A DNA stretch of 64,000 bases from an uncultured Prevotellaceae bacterium (GTDB lineage Bacteria; Bacteroidota; Bacteroidia; Bacteroidales; Muribaculaceae): positions 1-64,000 of the forward strand of contig ONJX01000022.1 in NCBI GenBank assembly GCA_900318255.1. Direction: 5' to 3'. Positions 51,012 to 59,906 of the stretch are shown piece by piece. The notes under the pieces are model-generated. The model was not told where the DNA came from and made no database searches. It saw only the letters and a program-made list of their open reading frames with translations. Each line of letters opens with the position of its first letter. Position 1 is the stretch's first letter. The position numbers were made by a program, and so were the translations under genes.

Positions 51012-51030
51012 GGACAAGGCGTTCCTTGTC
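51012..51030. repeat. Dispersed GGACAAGG palindrome (imperfect)
   Basis: GGGACAA, GGCGTTC and CTTGTCA steps; one arm base is changed compared with the other copies. Confidence 0.8.
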
Positions 51031-51078
51031 AGCCAGAGTGGTTAGAGGCTGTGGCGCCCATAATCTCATCACTCCCTT

Positions 51079-51113
51079 CCATAAACGAAGAACCATAAAC
51101 GATAAACCTAAAT
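51079..51113. repeat. Heptamer array (CCATAAA type)
   Basis: CCATAAA, CGAAGAA, CCATAAA, CGATAAA and CCTAAAT at exact 7-bp steps, the reverse complement of the GGTTTAT type at 33455. Confidence 0.88.
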
Positions 51114-51114
51114 T

Positions 51115-51246
51115 AAGTGTCCACTTTAAAAAACAAAAGCACACAAATTAAACTGATTACAACGAATTATATTTTGTTGATATTCAGCATTGATTTTCAG
51201 TGGAAAAATTCGCTTAATTCGCCGTTTTTTTAAGGTGGATTCTGTA
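51115..51246. mobile_element. MITE-like element, diverged copy 3
   Basis: The ends AGTGTCCACTTTAAAAA and TTTAAGGTGGATTCTGT resemble the ends of copies 1 and 2. The order of internal motifs is reversed (CACACAAATTAAACTGATTA near the left end). The CATTGATTTTCAGTGG segment matches the interior of copy 2, not copy 1. Confidence 0.6.
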
Positions 51247-51253
51247 AACATTA

Positions 51254-52390
51254 TTATCTCTCGGCTGGGCGTGACAGGTGGGCGCCGTTGGGGTTGGGCC
51301 TCATGTCGCCACGTGGCGTTGACGACTTGTTAAGGCCCGGCTTGGGCTTGTAAGTTGCGCCAGGAAGAGGGGTGGCGGGCCTGCCAGGGTAGGGTGCTAC
51401 TGGCCTGCTGGGGGTGGCGCCGGCGCGCCTGCCGGGATAGGTGTTGTTGCCTGGTTGTGGTGGGGCGCCTTGTGGAGGAGGAACCACTTCGCGAGGATTG
51501 GTGCTGGCTGGTGGTGGAGTGGCAGCTTGTTGTGCCGCCTCTTGGTTCTGCTTCTCGATGATGGCCTTGGGACCCACTATGCGTTGCGAGATGGTGCTGT
51601 AGCTGCCTGGGTCGAGGTGGGTGCGCAGCAAGTAGGTGCTGTCGATAAAGGTGATGCCCAGTGGCCGTGTTTTGTATTTTATAAAGCCATAGATGCGCTT
51701 TATCACTTTTGAGGTGTCGCCCTGAATGGCGTTTTCTATCCATCCGTTGGCCTGTGCAGTGCGGTTGATGTAAGACGTGCAACCGTCATGATAGTCGATA
51801 GCCACGAGCATCGTGACAGCGTTTCCCGTGTTTATCATCTTGAAGCACAGAGTATATTTGTCGCCCTTGCGGCTGTCGTTGCCAGCGGGGTAGTCAAATT
51901 TTATGTACCCGCTTCTCACGGCATTGGTCAGCATCCATTGCTGCGGCTCCTTCCACACGTTGGCACTGTCGCCCGAGTTGGGAAAGGTGCGTCTCACCCG
52001 GTTGTTTTGGTCGTTAATGGCAAAATTGCCATCACGAGTCGCGGTGTGTACTGGAGCACCGTTGTTGCTCTCTTTCTCAAGGATTTCGATGGCTTTGTCA
52101 TGGACTTTAGAAAAGACCTTGAGGTTGTGGGCATACCACACCAGCGAGGAGTCGTACATTGCCATGTCGGCGTCATACTTGCTCAGTATCGACTGCTTGA
52201 GCATGAGCTTCGATGAGTCGCTAGGAAACATGTCGGGGTTCTCCTCGATGAGCATGTCGGCTTTGGCAAAGTCGGCCAGCACATGCGCCATGTCGTCCTG
52301 ATTGATTATGCCACTAGGCGTGCTGTCGCAGCCAGTGAATAAGGCTGCGACAACTATCATGAATAATAAAAGAGTAGGCGTAGTGCGCAT
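51254..52390 (-). CDS. DUF4296 lipoprotein with proline-rich tail
   Basis: This 378-residue lipoprotein (signal ends LFTGCDS, Cys about 20) has a DUF4296 helical domain (about 28-110, DDMAHVLADFAKADMLIEE, YDSSLVWYAHNLKVF) and a beta-rich middle (about 140-270). A disordered tail rich in Pro, Gly and Arg follows (about 285-378, PPPQGAPPQPGNNTYPGRR). The gene is usually next to lspA in Bacteroidota, as here (73 bases downstream), hence probably co-transcribed with lspA and the DksA-like gene. Function unknown. Confidence 0.88.
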   Translation of the reverse strand: MRTTPTLLLFMIVVAALFTGCDSTPSGIINQDDMAHVLADFAKADMLIEENPDMFPSDSSKLMLKQSILSKYDADMAMYDSSLVWYAHNLKVFSKVHDKAIEILEKESNNGAPVHTATRDGNFAINDQNNRVRRTFPNSGDSANVWKEPQQWMLTNAVRSGYIKFDYPAGNDSRKGDKYTLCFKMINTGNAVTMLVAIDYHDGCTSYINRTAQANGWIENAIQGDTSKVIKRIYGFIKYKTRPLGITFIDSTYLLRTHLDPGSYSTISQRIVGPKAIIEKQNQEAAQQAATPPPASTNPREVVPPPQGAPPQPGNNTYPGRRAGATPSRPVAPYPGRPATPLPGATYKPKPGLNKSSTPRGDMRPNPNGAHLSRPAER

Positions 52391-52448
52391 GTGAGTTAAT
52401 AGTCAATGGTTAAGTGTATAAACTTCAAGATTTTCAAAGAAAAACATA

Positions 52449-52483
52449 CTTAAAGCTTAACACTTATGACTCAACACTTAATT
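52449..52483. repeat. Heptamer array (CTTAACA type) overlapping the lspA stop
   Basis: CTTAAAG, CTTAACA, CTTATGA, CTCAACA and CTTAATT step by 7 bp. Part of the array codes the last residues (ELSVES) and stop of lspA, so the repeat extends into the gene. Confidence 0.8.
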
Positions 52484-53102
52484 CTTTCTCTTTCTTGTCG
52501 GCAAGCAGGAGCTTGTTGTAGAAGATGATGATGGCGGCGATGCTTGTGGTGAGGCAGGCGTCGGCAACGTTAAAGATGGGCTGGAAAAACAGGTAGTGCT
52601 TGCCGCCTATCCAGGGCATCCACTCGGGCCAGTCCCACTCGGCGAGCGGGAATTGCAGCATGTCAACTACCTTGCCGTTGAAGAGCGACGCATAGCCGCC
52701 CTCGCTCGGCAGCAGCTGTGCCACCTCGGGAGGCGCGGGGTCGTTGAAGAGCTGCCCGTAGGCAATGCAGTCGATGACGTTGCCTATGGCTCCGGCGGTA
52801 ATCATGGCTACACACACCACAAAGCCTCGGGGCAGGTCGGTGCGACGCCTTATCTTGACGAGGTACCAGATGAAGAGTCCCGAGAAGATGATTCTCAGCC
52901 ATGTGAGCACCATCTTGCTGCCCAGCTCCATGCCATAGGCCATGCCATTGTTCTCGATAAACAAAATCTTGAACCACGAGGTCACATCCACTTGCTCGCC
53001 GAGGAAGAAGTGCGTCTTGACGTAGATCTTTGATGCCTGGTCAAGAATAATGATGATGGCAATGATAATTGTCGCCAGCCATCCATTAGATATTTTTTTC
53101 AT
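52464..53102 (-). CDS. lspA: Lipoprotein signal peptidase
   Basis: This 212-residue inner-membrane aspartyl protease removes lipoprotein signal peptides after lipidation. Four membrane helices are visible. The catalytic aspartates lie in GAIGNVIDCIAYG (about 118-130) and FNVADACLTTS (about 180-190), and the early IIILDQASKIYVK motif is intact. An insertion between the two catalytic regions (about 130-165) is typical of Bacteroidota. The ATG at MKKISNG was preferred to one 16 codons upstream, which would add a polar leader. Confidence 0.94.
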   Translation of the reverse strand: MKKISNGWLATIIIAIIIILDQASKIYVKTHFFLGEQVDVTSWFKILFIENNGMAYGMELGSKMVLTWLRIIFSGLFIWYLVKIRRRTDLPRGFVVCVAMITAGAIGNVIDCIAYGQLFNDPAPPEVAQLLPSEGGYASLFNGKVVDMLQFPLAEWDWPEWMPWIGGKHYLFFQPIFNVADACLTTSIAAIIIFYNKLLLADKKEKELSVES

Positions 53103-53121
53103 TATCGTTGGCGCGATGGAG

Positions 53122-53508
53122 TTAGCGTTTGTTCTTCCTCTGCTGCTCAATTTCCTTGCCTTCTACCGAGAGGGTGGCGTGGGGCACTGCCATGAGGCGA
53201 CCCTTGGGGATGAGCTTGCCGGTGACGCGGCACACACCATAGGTCTTGTTCTCGATGCGCACCAGAGCCGCCTGCAGCTTGTTGATGAAGTCCTGCTGGC
53301 GGGCAGCGCGCTGGCTTGCCTCTTCCTGCACCATGGTGCTGGCGCCCTCTTCGAGCATGTTGAAGCTGTTTTTTGACTCGTCGGCTTGAATTCTTGCCAT
53401 CAGCTGGTCGTAGTTTGACTTCGCTACTTCCAGTTTCTCAAGAATCAATGCTTTAAACTCTTGCAGCTCCTCATCGCTGTAACGATTTTTTTCTTGTTCT
53501 TTACCCAT
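53122..53508 (-). CDS. DksA/TraR-like protein without a zinc finger
   Basis: This 128-residue protein has the long N-terminal coiled coil of DksA (about 10-85, SDEELQEFKALILEKLEVAK, with the tip region DESKNSF) and a C-terminal globule. The usual four zinc cysteines are reduced to one (YGVCRVTGKLIPKGRL), so the finger must fold without metal. This is common in Bacteroidota. DksA-type proteins act in the RNA polymerase secondary channel with ppGpp. It lies between ileS and lspA, all on one strand. Confidence 0.88.
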   Translation of the reverse strand: MGKEQEKNRYSDEELQEFKALILEKLEVAKSNYDQLMARIQADESKNSFNMLEEGASTMVQEEASQRAARQQDFINKLQAALVRIENKTYGVCRVTGKLIPKGRLMAVPHATLSVEGKEIEQQRKNKR

Positions 53509-53540
53509 AATATTTTAGTTTTTAGCTCTTTCCAGAGTAT

Positions 53541-53558
53541 CTAGACTTTCTAGATTGT
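53541..53558. repeat. 9-bp CTAGA array 5 (2 units)
   Basis: CTAG at 53541 and 53550, 9 bp apart, 33 bases before the DksA-like start codon. Short, so weaker evidence than the other arrays. Confidence 0.6.
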
Positions 53559-53568
53559 ATTGTATAGA

Positions 53569-53586
53569 GGACAAGGCGCCTTGTCC
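53569..53586. repeat. Dispersed GGACAAGG palindrome (short form)
   Basis: A perfect 18-base palindrome GGACAAGGC/GCCTTGTCC, two bases shorter in the middle than the other copies, just after the ileS stop. Confidence 0.9.
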
Positions 53587-53604
53587 CCACTTAACATTTA
53601 TTTC

Positions 53605-56600
53605 TTAACATGCTTTTTCTACCTTGATGTTGAGGCTCCAGCCGTCCATGTCGAGGGCGATGGCATCGGCGGGCACCTCGCCCACGGTGAGCGAGAGAGC
53701 CTGCACCTGGCCAGCAATGTAGTCGTGATACTCGTCGATGGCCTGGTTGGTGCGCTCGTCGCTGGCGACTACCACATTGATTTTGTCGGTAATCTCAAAG
53801 CCGGAGCTCTTGCGCACGTTCTGGATGCGGTTCACCAGCTCGCGTGCCACGCCTTCGCGCCGCAGCTCGTCGGTAATGGTGATGTCGAGTGCCACGGTGA
53901 GGTTTCCCTCATTGGCCACGAGCCAGCCAGGAATGTCCTCGCTGATGATTTCCACATCGGCCACATCTACCACAGCCTCTTGTCCATCGACCATGAGCTT
54001 GATGTTGCCTTCCTGCTCGAGCGTGTGAATGTCGGCCTGTGGCAGGGTGGTGAGCTGTGCGGCTAGGGCTTTCATGATTTTGCCATATTTGGGACCGAGC
54101 TTCTTGAAGTCGGGTTTCACTTTCTTGACCAGAATGCCCTCGTCGCTAGCCACAAACTTGATGCCCTTGACGTTGACCTCGCTGGTGATGAGGTCGCTCA
54201 CGGCCTCGATGTCGGCACGTTGCTTGTCGTCGGCAACGGGAATCATGATGGCGGTGAGTGGCTGGCGCACCTTGATGTTCTTCTTGCGGCGCAGGGCGAG
54301 CACCATGGAGGTCTCCTTTTGAGCTATGCTCATGCGGTGCTCGAGCTCGGTGTCGATAACGGCTTCGCAGGCAGTGGGGTAGGAGGCCAGGTGTATCGAC
54401 TTGTCGCTGCCGGTGAGGTCGCGGTAGAGCATGTCGCTGTAGAAGGGCGCCACTGGTGCCATGAGCCGGGCCACGGTCTCTAGGCACTGGTAGAGGGTCT
54501 GGTAGGCGGCAAGCTTGTTCTCGGTCATCTCTCCAGCCCAGAAACGGTGACGGTTGAGCCTTACATACCAGTTGCTCAGGTTCTCGCCCACAAACTCGCT
54601 GATGGCGCGAGCGGCGCGAGTGGGCTCATAGTCGTCGAGCTGCTCGGTGACCTCCTTGACGAGGGTGTTGAGCAGCGAGATAATCCATCGGTCAATCTCG
54701 GGACGCTTCTCCAGTGGCACTTGTGGCGCTGCTGGGTCGAAGCTATCGACGTTAGCATATTGTGCAAAGAACGAGTAGGTGTTGTAGAGCGTGCCGAAGA
54801 ACTTGCGGCTTGTCTCCTCCACACCGGCGGTGTCAAACTTGAGGTTCTCCCACGGTGCCGAGTTGCTGATCATGTACCAGCGCAACGGGTCGGAACCATA
54901 TTTCTCAATGGCGGCAAATGGGTCAACGGCGTTGCCCAGTCGCTTGCTCATCTTGTTGCCGTTCTTGTCTTGTACTAGGCCGTTGGAGACCACGCACTTA
55001 TAAGCCACGCTGTCAAATACCATGGTGGCGATAGCGTGCAGTGTGAAGAACCAGCCGCGGGTCTGGTCCACGCCCTCGGCGATGAAGTCGGCAGGATAGA
55101 ACTTGCGCTCATCCACCAGCTCTTTGTTCTCGAAGGGGTAGTGCAGCTGAGCGTAGGGCATAGCACCGCTGTCGAACCACACGTCAATCAGGTCGAGCTC
55201 GCGCTTCATGGGCTTGCCAGTGTCGCTCACGAGAGTGATGTAGTCAACGTAGGGGCGATGGATGTCGATTTTGTTATAGTTCTCCTCGCTATAGTCGCCA
55301 GGCACGAAGCCTTTGTCCTTTAGTGGGTTGCCACCCATAACTCCTGCCGCTACTGCTTTCTCAATCTCGTTGTAGAGCTCCTCGATGCTGCCTATGCACT
55401 TCTCCTCGCCATCCTCGCTGCGCCAGATGGGCAGTGGTGTGCCCCAGTAACGGCTGCGGCTCAGGTTCCAGTCGTTGAGGTTCTCGAGCCACTTGCCAAA
55501 GCGTCCGCTGCCGGTGTGCTCGGGTTTCCACTTGATGGTCTTGTTGAGCTCCACCATGCGGTCTTTGCAAGCTGTGGAGCGGATGAACCAGCTGTCGAGG
55601 GGGTAGTAGAGCACGGGCTTGTCGGTGCGCCAGCAGTGGGGGTAGTTGTGTACGTGCTTCTCAATCTTGAAGGCGGTGCCCTCCTGCTTCATGCGTATGC
55701 ACAGGTAGATGTTGAGGTCTTCGGCCTTGCTGGCGGCTGCCTCGTCATATTTTCCATTGACGGTGAACTTGGGGTCGTAGGCATTCTTCACCCACGCTCC
55801 GGCATATTCTTTGTAAAGCTCCACATTAACAAAGTTCTTCACAAAGTCCTCGTCAAGGTCGTCGAGGGTGTAGTATTTGCCGGTGAGATCCACCATGGGG
55901 CGGGTCTCGAGCTTCTTGTTGATCATGTAGAGGGCAGGGATGCCAGCGGCATGAGCCACAAAGGCGTCGTCGGCACCAAAGGTTGGAGCGATGTGTACGA
56001 TGCCGGTACCGTCGTCGGTGGTGACATAGTCGCCAGGAATGACGCGGAAGCCGTTGTCGTTGCCCACTATCTTGTCGTCGATTTTGTCAACGGGCTTTAC
56101 CCAGGGGAAAAGCTGCTTGTAGTGGATGTCGAGCAGGTCAGAGCCTTTGAACTCGGCAATCACCTTGTAGGGAATCACCTTGTCGCCAGCCTTGTAATCG
56201 GCAAGGGGTTTCTCGGCGCCTTCGGGCTTGAAATAGGCATTAACGCGGGCTTTGGCCATCAGGTAGATGGCTGGGCTGCCGTTATAGGGGTTGTAGCTCT
56301 CGATTGCCACATAGTCGATTTTCTGACCCACACACAGGGCAGTGTTGCTCGGCAAGGTCCAGGGTGTGGTGGTCCAGGCGAGGATGCGCAGCCGGTCGCG
56401 GAACTGCTCGTCGGCAGCAGCCTTGATGGCCTCAACCACCTTGTGGCCGTTGTCAACCACGGTGAACTCGGCGGTGACGGTCTGATCTTTCACGTCGCGG
56501 TAGCAGCCAGGCTGGTTGAGCTCGTGGGAGCTAAGGCCTGTGCCAGCGGCGGGCGAGTAGGGCTGAATGGTGTAGCCTTTATATAGCAAACCCTTGTTGT

Positions 56601-57102
56601 AGAGCTGCTTCAGGAGCCACCATAGCGACTCGATGTAGCTGTTCTTGTAGGTGATATATGGGTCTTTCATATCTACCCAGTAGCCCATCTTGTGAGTGAG
56701 GTCTTCCCACTCGCGGGTATATTTCATCACCTCCTTGCGGCAGGTGGCATTATAGTCGTCAACGCTCACCTTCTTGCCAATGTCTTCCTTGGTAATGCCC
56801 AGCGACTTCTCCACGGCAAGCTCCACAGGCAGCCCATGGGTGTCCCAGCCGGCCTTGCGCAGCACCTGGTGGCCCTGCATGGTCCTGAAGCGGCACACCA
56901 CGTCCTTGATGGTGCGGGCCATCACATGGTGGATGCCGGGCATGCCGTTGGCGCTGGGGGGACCTTCATAGAAAACGAAGGCTGGTGCTCCGTCGCGCAC
57001 CTCTATACTCTTGTTGAACACCTCTTCTTCGTCCCACTTCTTGAGGACTTCCTTGTTGATGTCCGAAAGGTTGAACTTGTTGTATTCGTTAAATTTCTTC
57101 AT
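53605..57102 (-). CDS. ileS: Isoleucyl-tRNA synthetase
   Basis: This 1165-residue class I synthetase charges tRNA(Ile) and edits valine. The HIGH-type motif is PSANGMPGIHHV (about 50-61) and the KMSKS-type loop is NKMSKRLGN (about 710). The editing domain lies between (about 210-420, LRILAWTTTPWTLPSNTA; TDDGTGIVHIAPTFG). A C-terminal anticodon-binding and extension region completes the long form usual in Bacteroidota (over 1100 residues). It is followed on the same strand by the DksA-like gene and lspA. Confidence 0.98.
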   Translation of the reverse strand: MKKFNEYNKFNLSDINKEVLKKWDEEEVFNKSIEVRDGAPAFVFYEGPPSANGMPGIHHVMARTIKDVVCRFRTMQGHQVLRKAGWDTHGLPVELAVEKSLGITKEDIGKKVSVDDYNATCRKEVMKYTREWEDLTHKMGYWVDMKDPYITYKNSYIESLWWLLKQLYNKGLLYKGYTIQPYSPAAGTGLSSHELNQPGCYRDVKDQTVTAEFTVVDNGHKVVEAIKAAADEQFRDRLRILAWTTTPWTLPSNTALCVGQKIDYVAIESYNPYNGSPAIYLMAKARVNAYFKPEGAEKPLADYKAGDKVIPYKVIAEFKGSDLLDIHYKQLFPWVKPVDKIDDKIVGNDNGFRVIPGDYVTTDDGTGIVHIAPTFGADDAFVAHAAGIPALYMINKKLETRPMVDLTGKYYTLDDLDEDFVKNFVNVELYKEYAGAWVKNAYDPKFTVNGKYDEAAASKAEDLNIYLCIRMKQEGTAFKIEKHVHNYPHCWRTDKPVLYYPLDSWFIRSTACKDRMVELNKTIKWKPEHTGSGRFGKWLENLNDWNLSRSRYWGTPLPIWRSEDGEEKCIGSIEELYNEIEKAVAAGVMGGNPLKDKGFVPGDYSEENYNKIDIHRPYVDYITLVSDTGKPMKRELDLIDVWFDSGAMPYAQLHYPFENKELVDERKFYPADFIAEGVDQTRGWFFTLHAIATMVFDSVAYKCVVSNGLVQDKNGNKMSKRLGNAVDPFAAIEKYGSDPLRWYMISNSAPWENLKFDTAGVEETSRKFFGTLYNTYSFFAQYANVDSFDPAAPQVPLEKRPEIDRWIISLLNTLVKEVTEQLDDYEPTRAARAISEFVGENLSNWYVRLNRHRFWAGEMTENKLAAYQTLYQCLETVARLMAPVAPFYSDMLYRDLTGSDKSIHLASYPTACEAVIDTELEHRMSIAQKETSMVLALRRKKNIKVRQPLTAIMIPVADDKQRADIEAVSDLITSEVNVKGIKFVASDEGILVKKVKPDFKKLGPKYGKIMKALAAQLTTLPQADIHTLEQEGNIKLMVDGQEAVVDVADVEIISEDIPGWLVANEGNLTVALDITITDELRREGVARELVNRIQNVRKSSGFEITDKINVVVASDERTNQAIDEYHDYIAGQVQALSLTVGEVPADAIALDMDGWSLNIKVEKAC

Positions 57103-57124
57103 TGTGGTTTTATAGAATGTAAGT

Positions 57125-57610
57125 TTAATGTTTTTTCTTTGTCAACTTGCTTGCAATCCAGTTGGCCCCCATCGCCAGCACATAGGAGAATGCCGTGAAG
57201 AGCAAGAGCATCATTCCTGCCTCGAGCGAGAAATGGGCATTGAACAGCAAAACAGCACAGGTTGCAACCAGGCCCAACACTACTGACACAGTGGTTGTGG
57301 AGCGCAAGTTAAATAGTGCTTTGCGCTTGACTATCAGGAGCGTGATTGTAACGGCAACCATAGCAATGGCGATGAGCAGAACCACCATCCACGACTGGCG
57401 TGCCCATGAAGTGGCGCAAGCCATCAGGGCAGCCATGGGAATGATGCGCTTGGTGCTGTAAGTTTCGTCGCTCTCTTGCAGCCATGCCATGAACTTCTTG
57501 TTGCTATAATCCTTGTCTTGCAGCATTAGCAAGTCCCACCGGAGCATCGCAACCAGTGAGAGAAATGCCGAAATGGCAAGTAATATATTGGCAATCAAGG
57601 GATAATCCAT
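57125..57610 (-). CDS. Four-helix membrane protein of unknown function
   Basis: This 161-residue protein has four to five hydrophobic segments (about 5-25, 58-90, 100-120, 128-150). A charged loop (LQDKDYSNKKFMAWLQESD, about 30-48) separates the first two, and the end is basic (KLTKKKH). No family recognised. It ends 22 bases before the ileS start and has its own -7 box, so it may lead the ileS transcript. Confidence 0.7.
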   Translation of the reverse strand: MDYPLIANILLAISAFLSLVAMLRWDLLMLQDKDYSNKKFMAWLQESDETYSTKRIIPMAALMACATSWARQSWMVVLLIAIAMVAVTITLLIVKRKALFNLRSTTTVSVVLGLVATCAVLLFNAHFSLEAGMMLLLFTAFSYVLAMGANWIASKLTKKKH

Positions 57611-57642
57611 GAAAAATGTGCTATGTCTGCTAAAATAATTTG

Positions 57643-57650
57643 CAAATATA
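57643..57650 (-). promoter_or_regulatory. -7 promoter box ahead of the membrane protein and ileS
   Basis: Reads TATATTTG on the minus strand, 32 bases before the start at 57610. Confidence 0.45.
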
Positions 57651-57731
57651 CAAATTATCGCCGAAATAGCGTGCAGTTACACATCTTTAAAATAAGAAAA
57701 CTTGTTAACAAAGCTGCGTTGTGACTCTTGA

Positions 57732-58220
57732 TTACTCAACGATGACAGTCTTAGTGGTGTAATTGGAATAGACCACGATTTGAACACCTTTTTCGTCCTT
57801 GGCAACTGGAACGCCTTGCAGGTTGTACCTTGCAACTTCGTGGGCTTCGCCTGTGTTGCTGCCGTTGGCAATAGGGCGAATGGCCGAGTCGTCGTTGTTG
57901 CCCACAGGCTTCGACATGAGAATCAGGACAGTGTGTACGTTGTTGCTCTGGTTGGTACCCACGCCGTCGCCAATTCCTGTGATGCTCTCTACCTGAAATC
58001 CTTCGGCAGCAAGCATGTTGATGATTTGACCCTCATTGAGCCTGTCGTAACTTTTGTTGTAGCAAGACCGCATGCCTTCGGGCACATCGCCGCCAAGTCG
58101 CGCGAGAACCCAATTGTTGGAGGGGATGTCAAGATCGACGTAGATAGTCACGTAACTCTTTTGTGCGAAGCTGGTGGCGATTGCCAGTGCTGCGCAAGCC
58201 AATAGTATGATTCGTTTCAT
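57732..58220 (-). CDS. Secreted hypothetical protein with sorting-like tail
   Basis: This 162-residue protein has a signal peptide (1-19, ending TSFAQ). A middle domain (about 22-105, VTIYVDLDIPSNNWVLARL ... IINMLAAEGFQVESITG) could be an alpha/beta fold. The short C-terminal tail ARYNLQGVPVAKDEKGVQI, then VVYSNYTTKTVIVE, has the GxxVxxxxKGVQIVxYS form of type IX-like tails. Surface or secreted. Function unknown. A -7 box lies 50 bases upstream. Confidence 0.72.
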   Translation of the reverse strand: MKRIILLACAALAIATSFAQKSYVTIYVDLDIPSNNWVLARLGGDVPEGMRSCYNKSYDRLNEGQIINMLAAEGFQVESITGIGDGVGTNQSNNVHTVLILMSKPVGNNDDSAIRPIANGSNTGEAHEVARYNLQGVPVAKDEKGVQIVVYSNYTTKTVIVE

Positions 58221-58270
58221 GATGAGTGCGTTTTTTAGTGAAAACTTAATTTTTTGTTGGTTACTGGTGG

Positions 58271-58278
58271 CAAAGATA
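58271..58278 (-). promoter_or_regulatory. -7 promoter box
   Basis: Reads TATCTTTG on the minus strand, 50 bases before the start at 58220. Confidence 0.45.
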
Positions 58279-58359
58279 GGTGAAATGGCTCATTCTGCCA
58301 AAGCATTTGAGTAAAAAAAGGTCATATTGATGAGGGGTGATTGCTGGCGAAGGGGAGTC

Positions 58360-59238
58360 TTACTGTGTGGTGCGAACCGTGAGGGGGGTGGTGCCGCGCA
58401 GCCGCTTGTAGAACTTGTCGAGCGAGGCGCTGCTTGCGAAATGTAGCTGGTCGGCAATCTGCTCCACGGTCATGGCTGTTGACTTGAGCAGGCGGGTGGC
58501 CTCCATTGCCAGCAACTCGTTGATGCAGTCCATCACGGTTTTGCCTGTTATCTGCTTGACTATTCTTGAAAGGTAGGTGGTGGTGATGAACAGACGGTCG
58601 GCATAGAACTTGAGGTCGCGGTGCTCAAGGTAGTTGCGGGTTAGTAATGTGTAGAATGAGATAAATATTTCCTCGCTCTGCCGTGAGATATATAGCCTTG
58701 TCTTCTCAAATGACTGGATGCTGATTAGGTCGTTGATGAAAACCGAGTACAGATGCTCGAGAATTTCTCCCTTGAGCTGGAGCGGTTGCATGATGTATTG
58801 CCTGATGAGAAGCATGAGCGAGAGCAGTCGAGTGGCGTCGTCGTGGGTGAGTGTGACCTTGGAGTTGCCGTAGTTGGAGATGGGAATTATTGATGCCTTG
58901 ATGAGGTTGCGGAAGGCCTGGGTGTCGAGCGCCATCTGCTGGTCGCAGATTAGGCAGATGCCCTTGTAATCCTCGCTCGCCTCGTGAATGTAGATGGGGC
59001 TGCCTGGATAGAAGACAAACATCTCATTGGGCGTGAAAATCATCTCACCGGCACCGTTGTCGAGGATGATGTGCCCCTCGGTGACAAGGGTGAAGCTGTA
59101 CCAGTTCAAGGCTCCAGTCAGTTCGTTGCTGAGCATGGTGAGCTGCTTGTTGGTGAGCGCGCAGGTGAGCTTGTTGTTCCACGTTTCATGCTCAAGTATC
59201 TTGAGGTGGGTCTGGCTGATTTCGTTAAGATTTGGCAT
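58360..59238 (-). CDS. AraC family transcriptional regulator
   Basis: This 292-residue regulator has an N-terminal cupin-like ligand domain (about 40-120, SFTLVTEGHIILDNGAGEMI) and a C-terminal double helix-turn-helix (about 190-290, LKFYADRLFITTTYLSRIVK; STAMTVEQIADQLHFASSA). The end LRGTTPLTVR is typical of the family. The first HTH (ADRLFITTTYLSRIVKQ) is intact. Its effector and targets are unknown. The divergent neighbour on the plus strand (59426) is a candidate target by position. Confidence 0.92.
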   Translation of the reverse strand: MPNLNEISQTHLKILEHETWNNKLTCALTNKQLTMLSNELTGALNWYSFTLVTEGHIILDNGAGEMIFTPNEMFVFYPGSPIYIHEASEDYKGICLICDQQMALDTQAFRNLIKASIIPISNYGNSKVTLTHDDATRLLSLMLLIRQYIMQPLQLKGEILEHLYSVFINDLISIQSFEKTRLYISRQSEEIFISFYTLLTRNYLEHRDLKFYADRLFITTTYLSRIVKQITGKTVMDCINELLAMEATRLLKSTAMTVEQIADQLHFASSASLDKFYKRLRGTTPLTVRTTQ

Positions 59239-59256
59239 GTTGCATTAATTTTTTTG

Positions 59257-59264
59257 CAAAGGTA
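59257..59264 (-). promoter_or_regulatory. -7 promoter box of the AraC regulator gene
   Basis: Reads TACCTTTG on the minus strand, 18 bases before the start codon. Confidence 0.55.
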
Positions 59265-59340
59265 CATAAAAAATCATAATTGTTTCGTTTGGGACAATCA
59301 TTGTTTTTAAAAAAATAATGCGCCATTGAGGAAAATGGCG

Positions 59341-59348
59341 TAATTTTG
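59341..59348 (+). promoter_or_regulatory. -7 promoter box of the small gene pair
   Basis: TAATTTTG, a full match, divergent from the AraC promoter; the two boxes are about 77 bases apart. Confidence 0.5.
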
Positions 59349-59425
59349 CAGCATAAAAACCTAACACATTTTTTATTAACACATAATTATCTTTTAAAAC
59401 TGACGCAAAAAAATCTATTGAAGCA

Positions 59426-59704
59426 TTGCAGTTTTTCGTGACCAACCTTAACGCTCAGTCGTTCCAGCACAAGTTGCAGGCAAAGGTCCCCATCGAGTTC
59501 CTTAAGGCCGACTATAAGGTGTCGGTTGACGGCATTGAGCTGCTGCGCAAGTGCATCGACGGCATCAAGGACGACCTCACCACCTTCGACATGATGAAGG
59601 AGTACCTCAAAGACGAGGAGGAGGACATGTACTGGAGCGAGGAGCAACTGGGCCTCATCGAGTGCATCGGCGCTAAGCCATGGCTCATGAAGACTGCCAT
59701 TTAA
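59426..59704 (+). CDS. Conserved small acidic protein (non-ATG start)
   Basis: The frame codes 92 residues from a TTG at 59426. It is helical and acidic, with KVPIEFLKADYKVSVDGIEL, then LRKCIDGIKDDLTTFDMMKEY and WSEEQLGLIECIG. Codons further upstream to 59387 also look coding (TDAKKSIEALQ), but no ATG or GTG exists between the promoter and this point. Either TTG is used, a rarer start such as ATT at 59417 is used, or the true start was lost. The composition and the paired small HTH gene suggest a real gene. Function unknown. Confidence 0.65.
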   Translation: MQFFVTNLNAQSFQHKLQAKVPIEFLKADYKVSVDGIELLRKCIDGIKDDLTTFDMMKEYLKDEEEDMYWSEEQLGLIECIGAKPWLMKTAI

Positions 59705-59726
59705 TAACATTTTAGTTCTATTCATT

Positions 59727-59906
59727 ATGGAAGCAAAAGATCAAGTACTTGAAGCTATGCGCAAGGCTGGCGTGCCTCTGGCTGCCGGCAAGGTCGCAGA
59801 GCTCACTGGCCTCGACCGCAAGGTCGTTGACAAGGCGTTTGCCGAGTTGAAGAAAGAGGGCGCTATCACTTCGCCCGTGCGCTGCAAGTGGGAGCCGGCT
59901 AAATGA
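59727..59906 (+). CDS. Small winged-helix-like DNA-binding protein
   Basis: This 59-residue protein opens MEAKDQVLEAMRKAGVPLAA. Its core AGKVAELTGLDRKVVDKAF, then AELKKEGAITSPVRCKWEPAK, is a compact helix-turn-helix: a recognition-type helix around LDRKVVDKAFAELKK followed by a beta wing. It starts 23 bases after the preceding small gene and shares its promoter, so the two probably form a unit. Whether it binds DNA is inferred from the fold only. Confidence 0.75.
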   Translation: MEAKDQVLEAMRKAGVPLAAGKVAELTGLDRKVVDKAFAELKKEGAITSPVRCKWEPAK

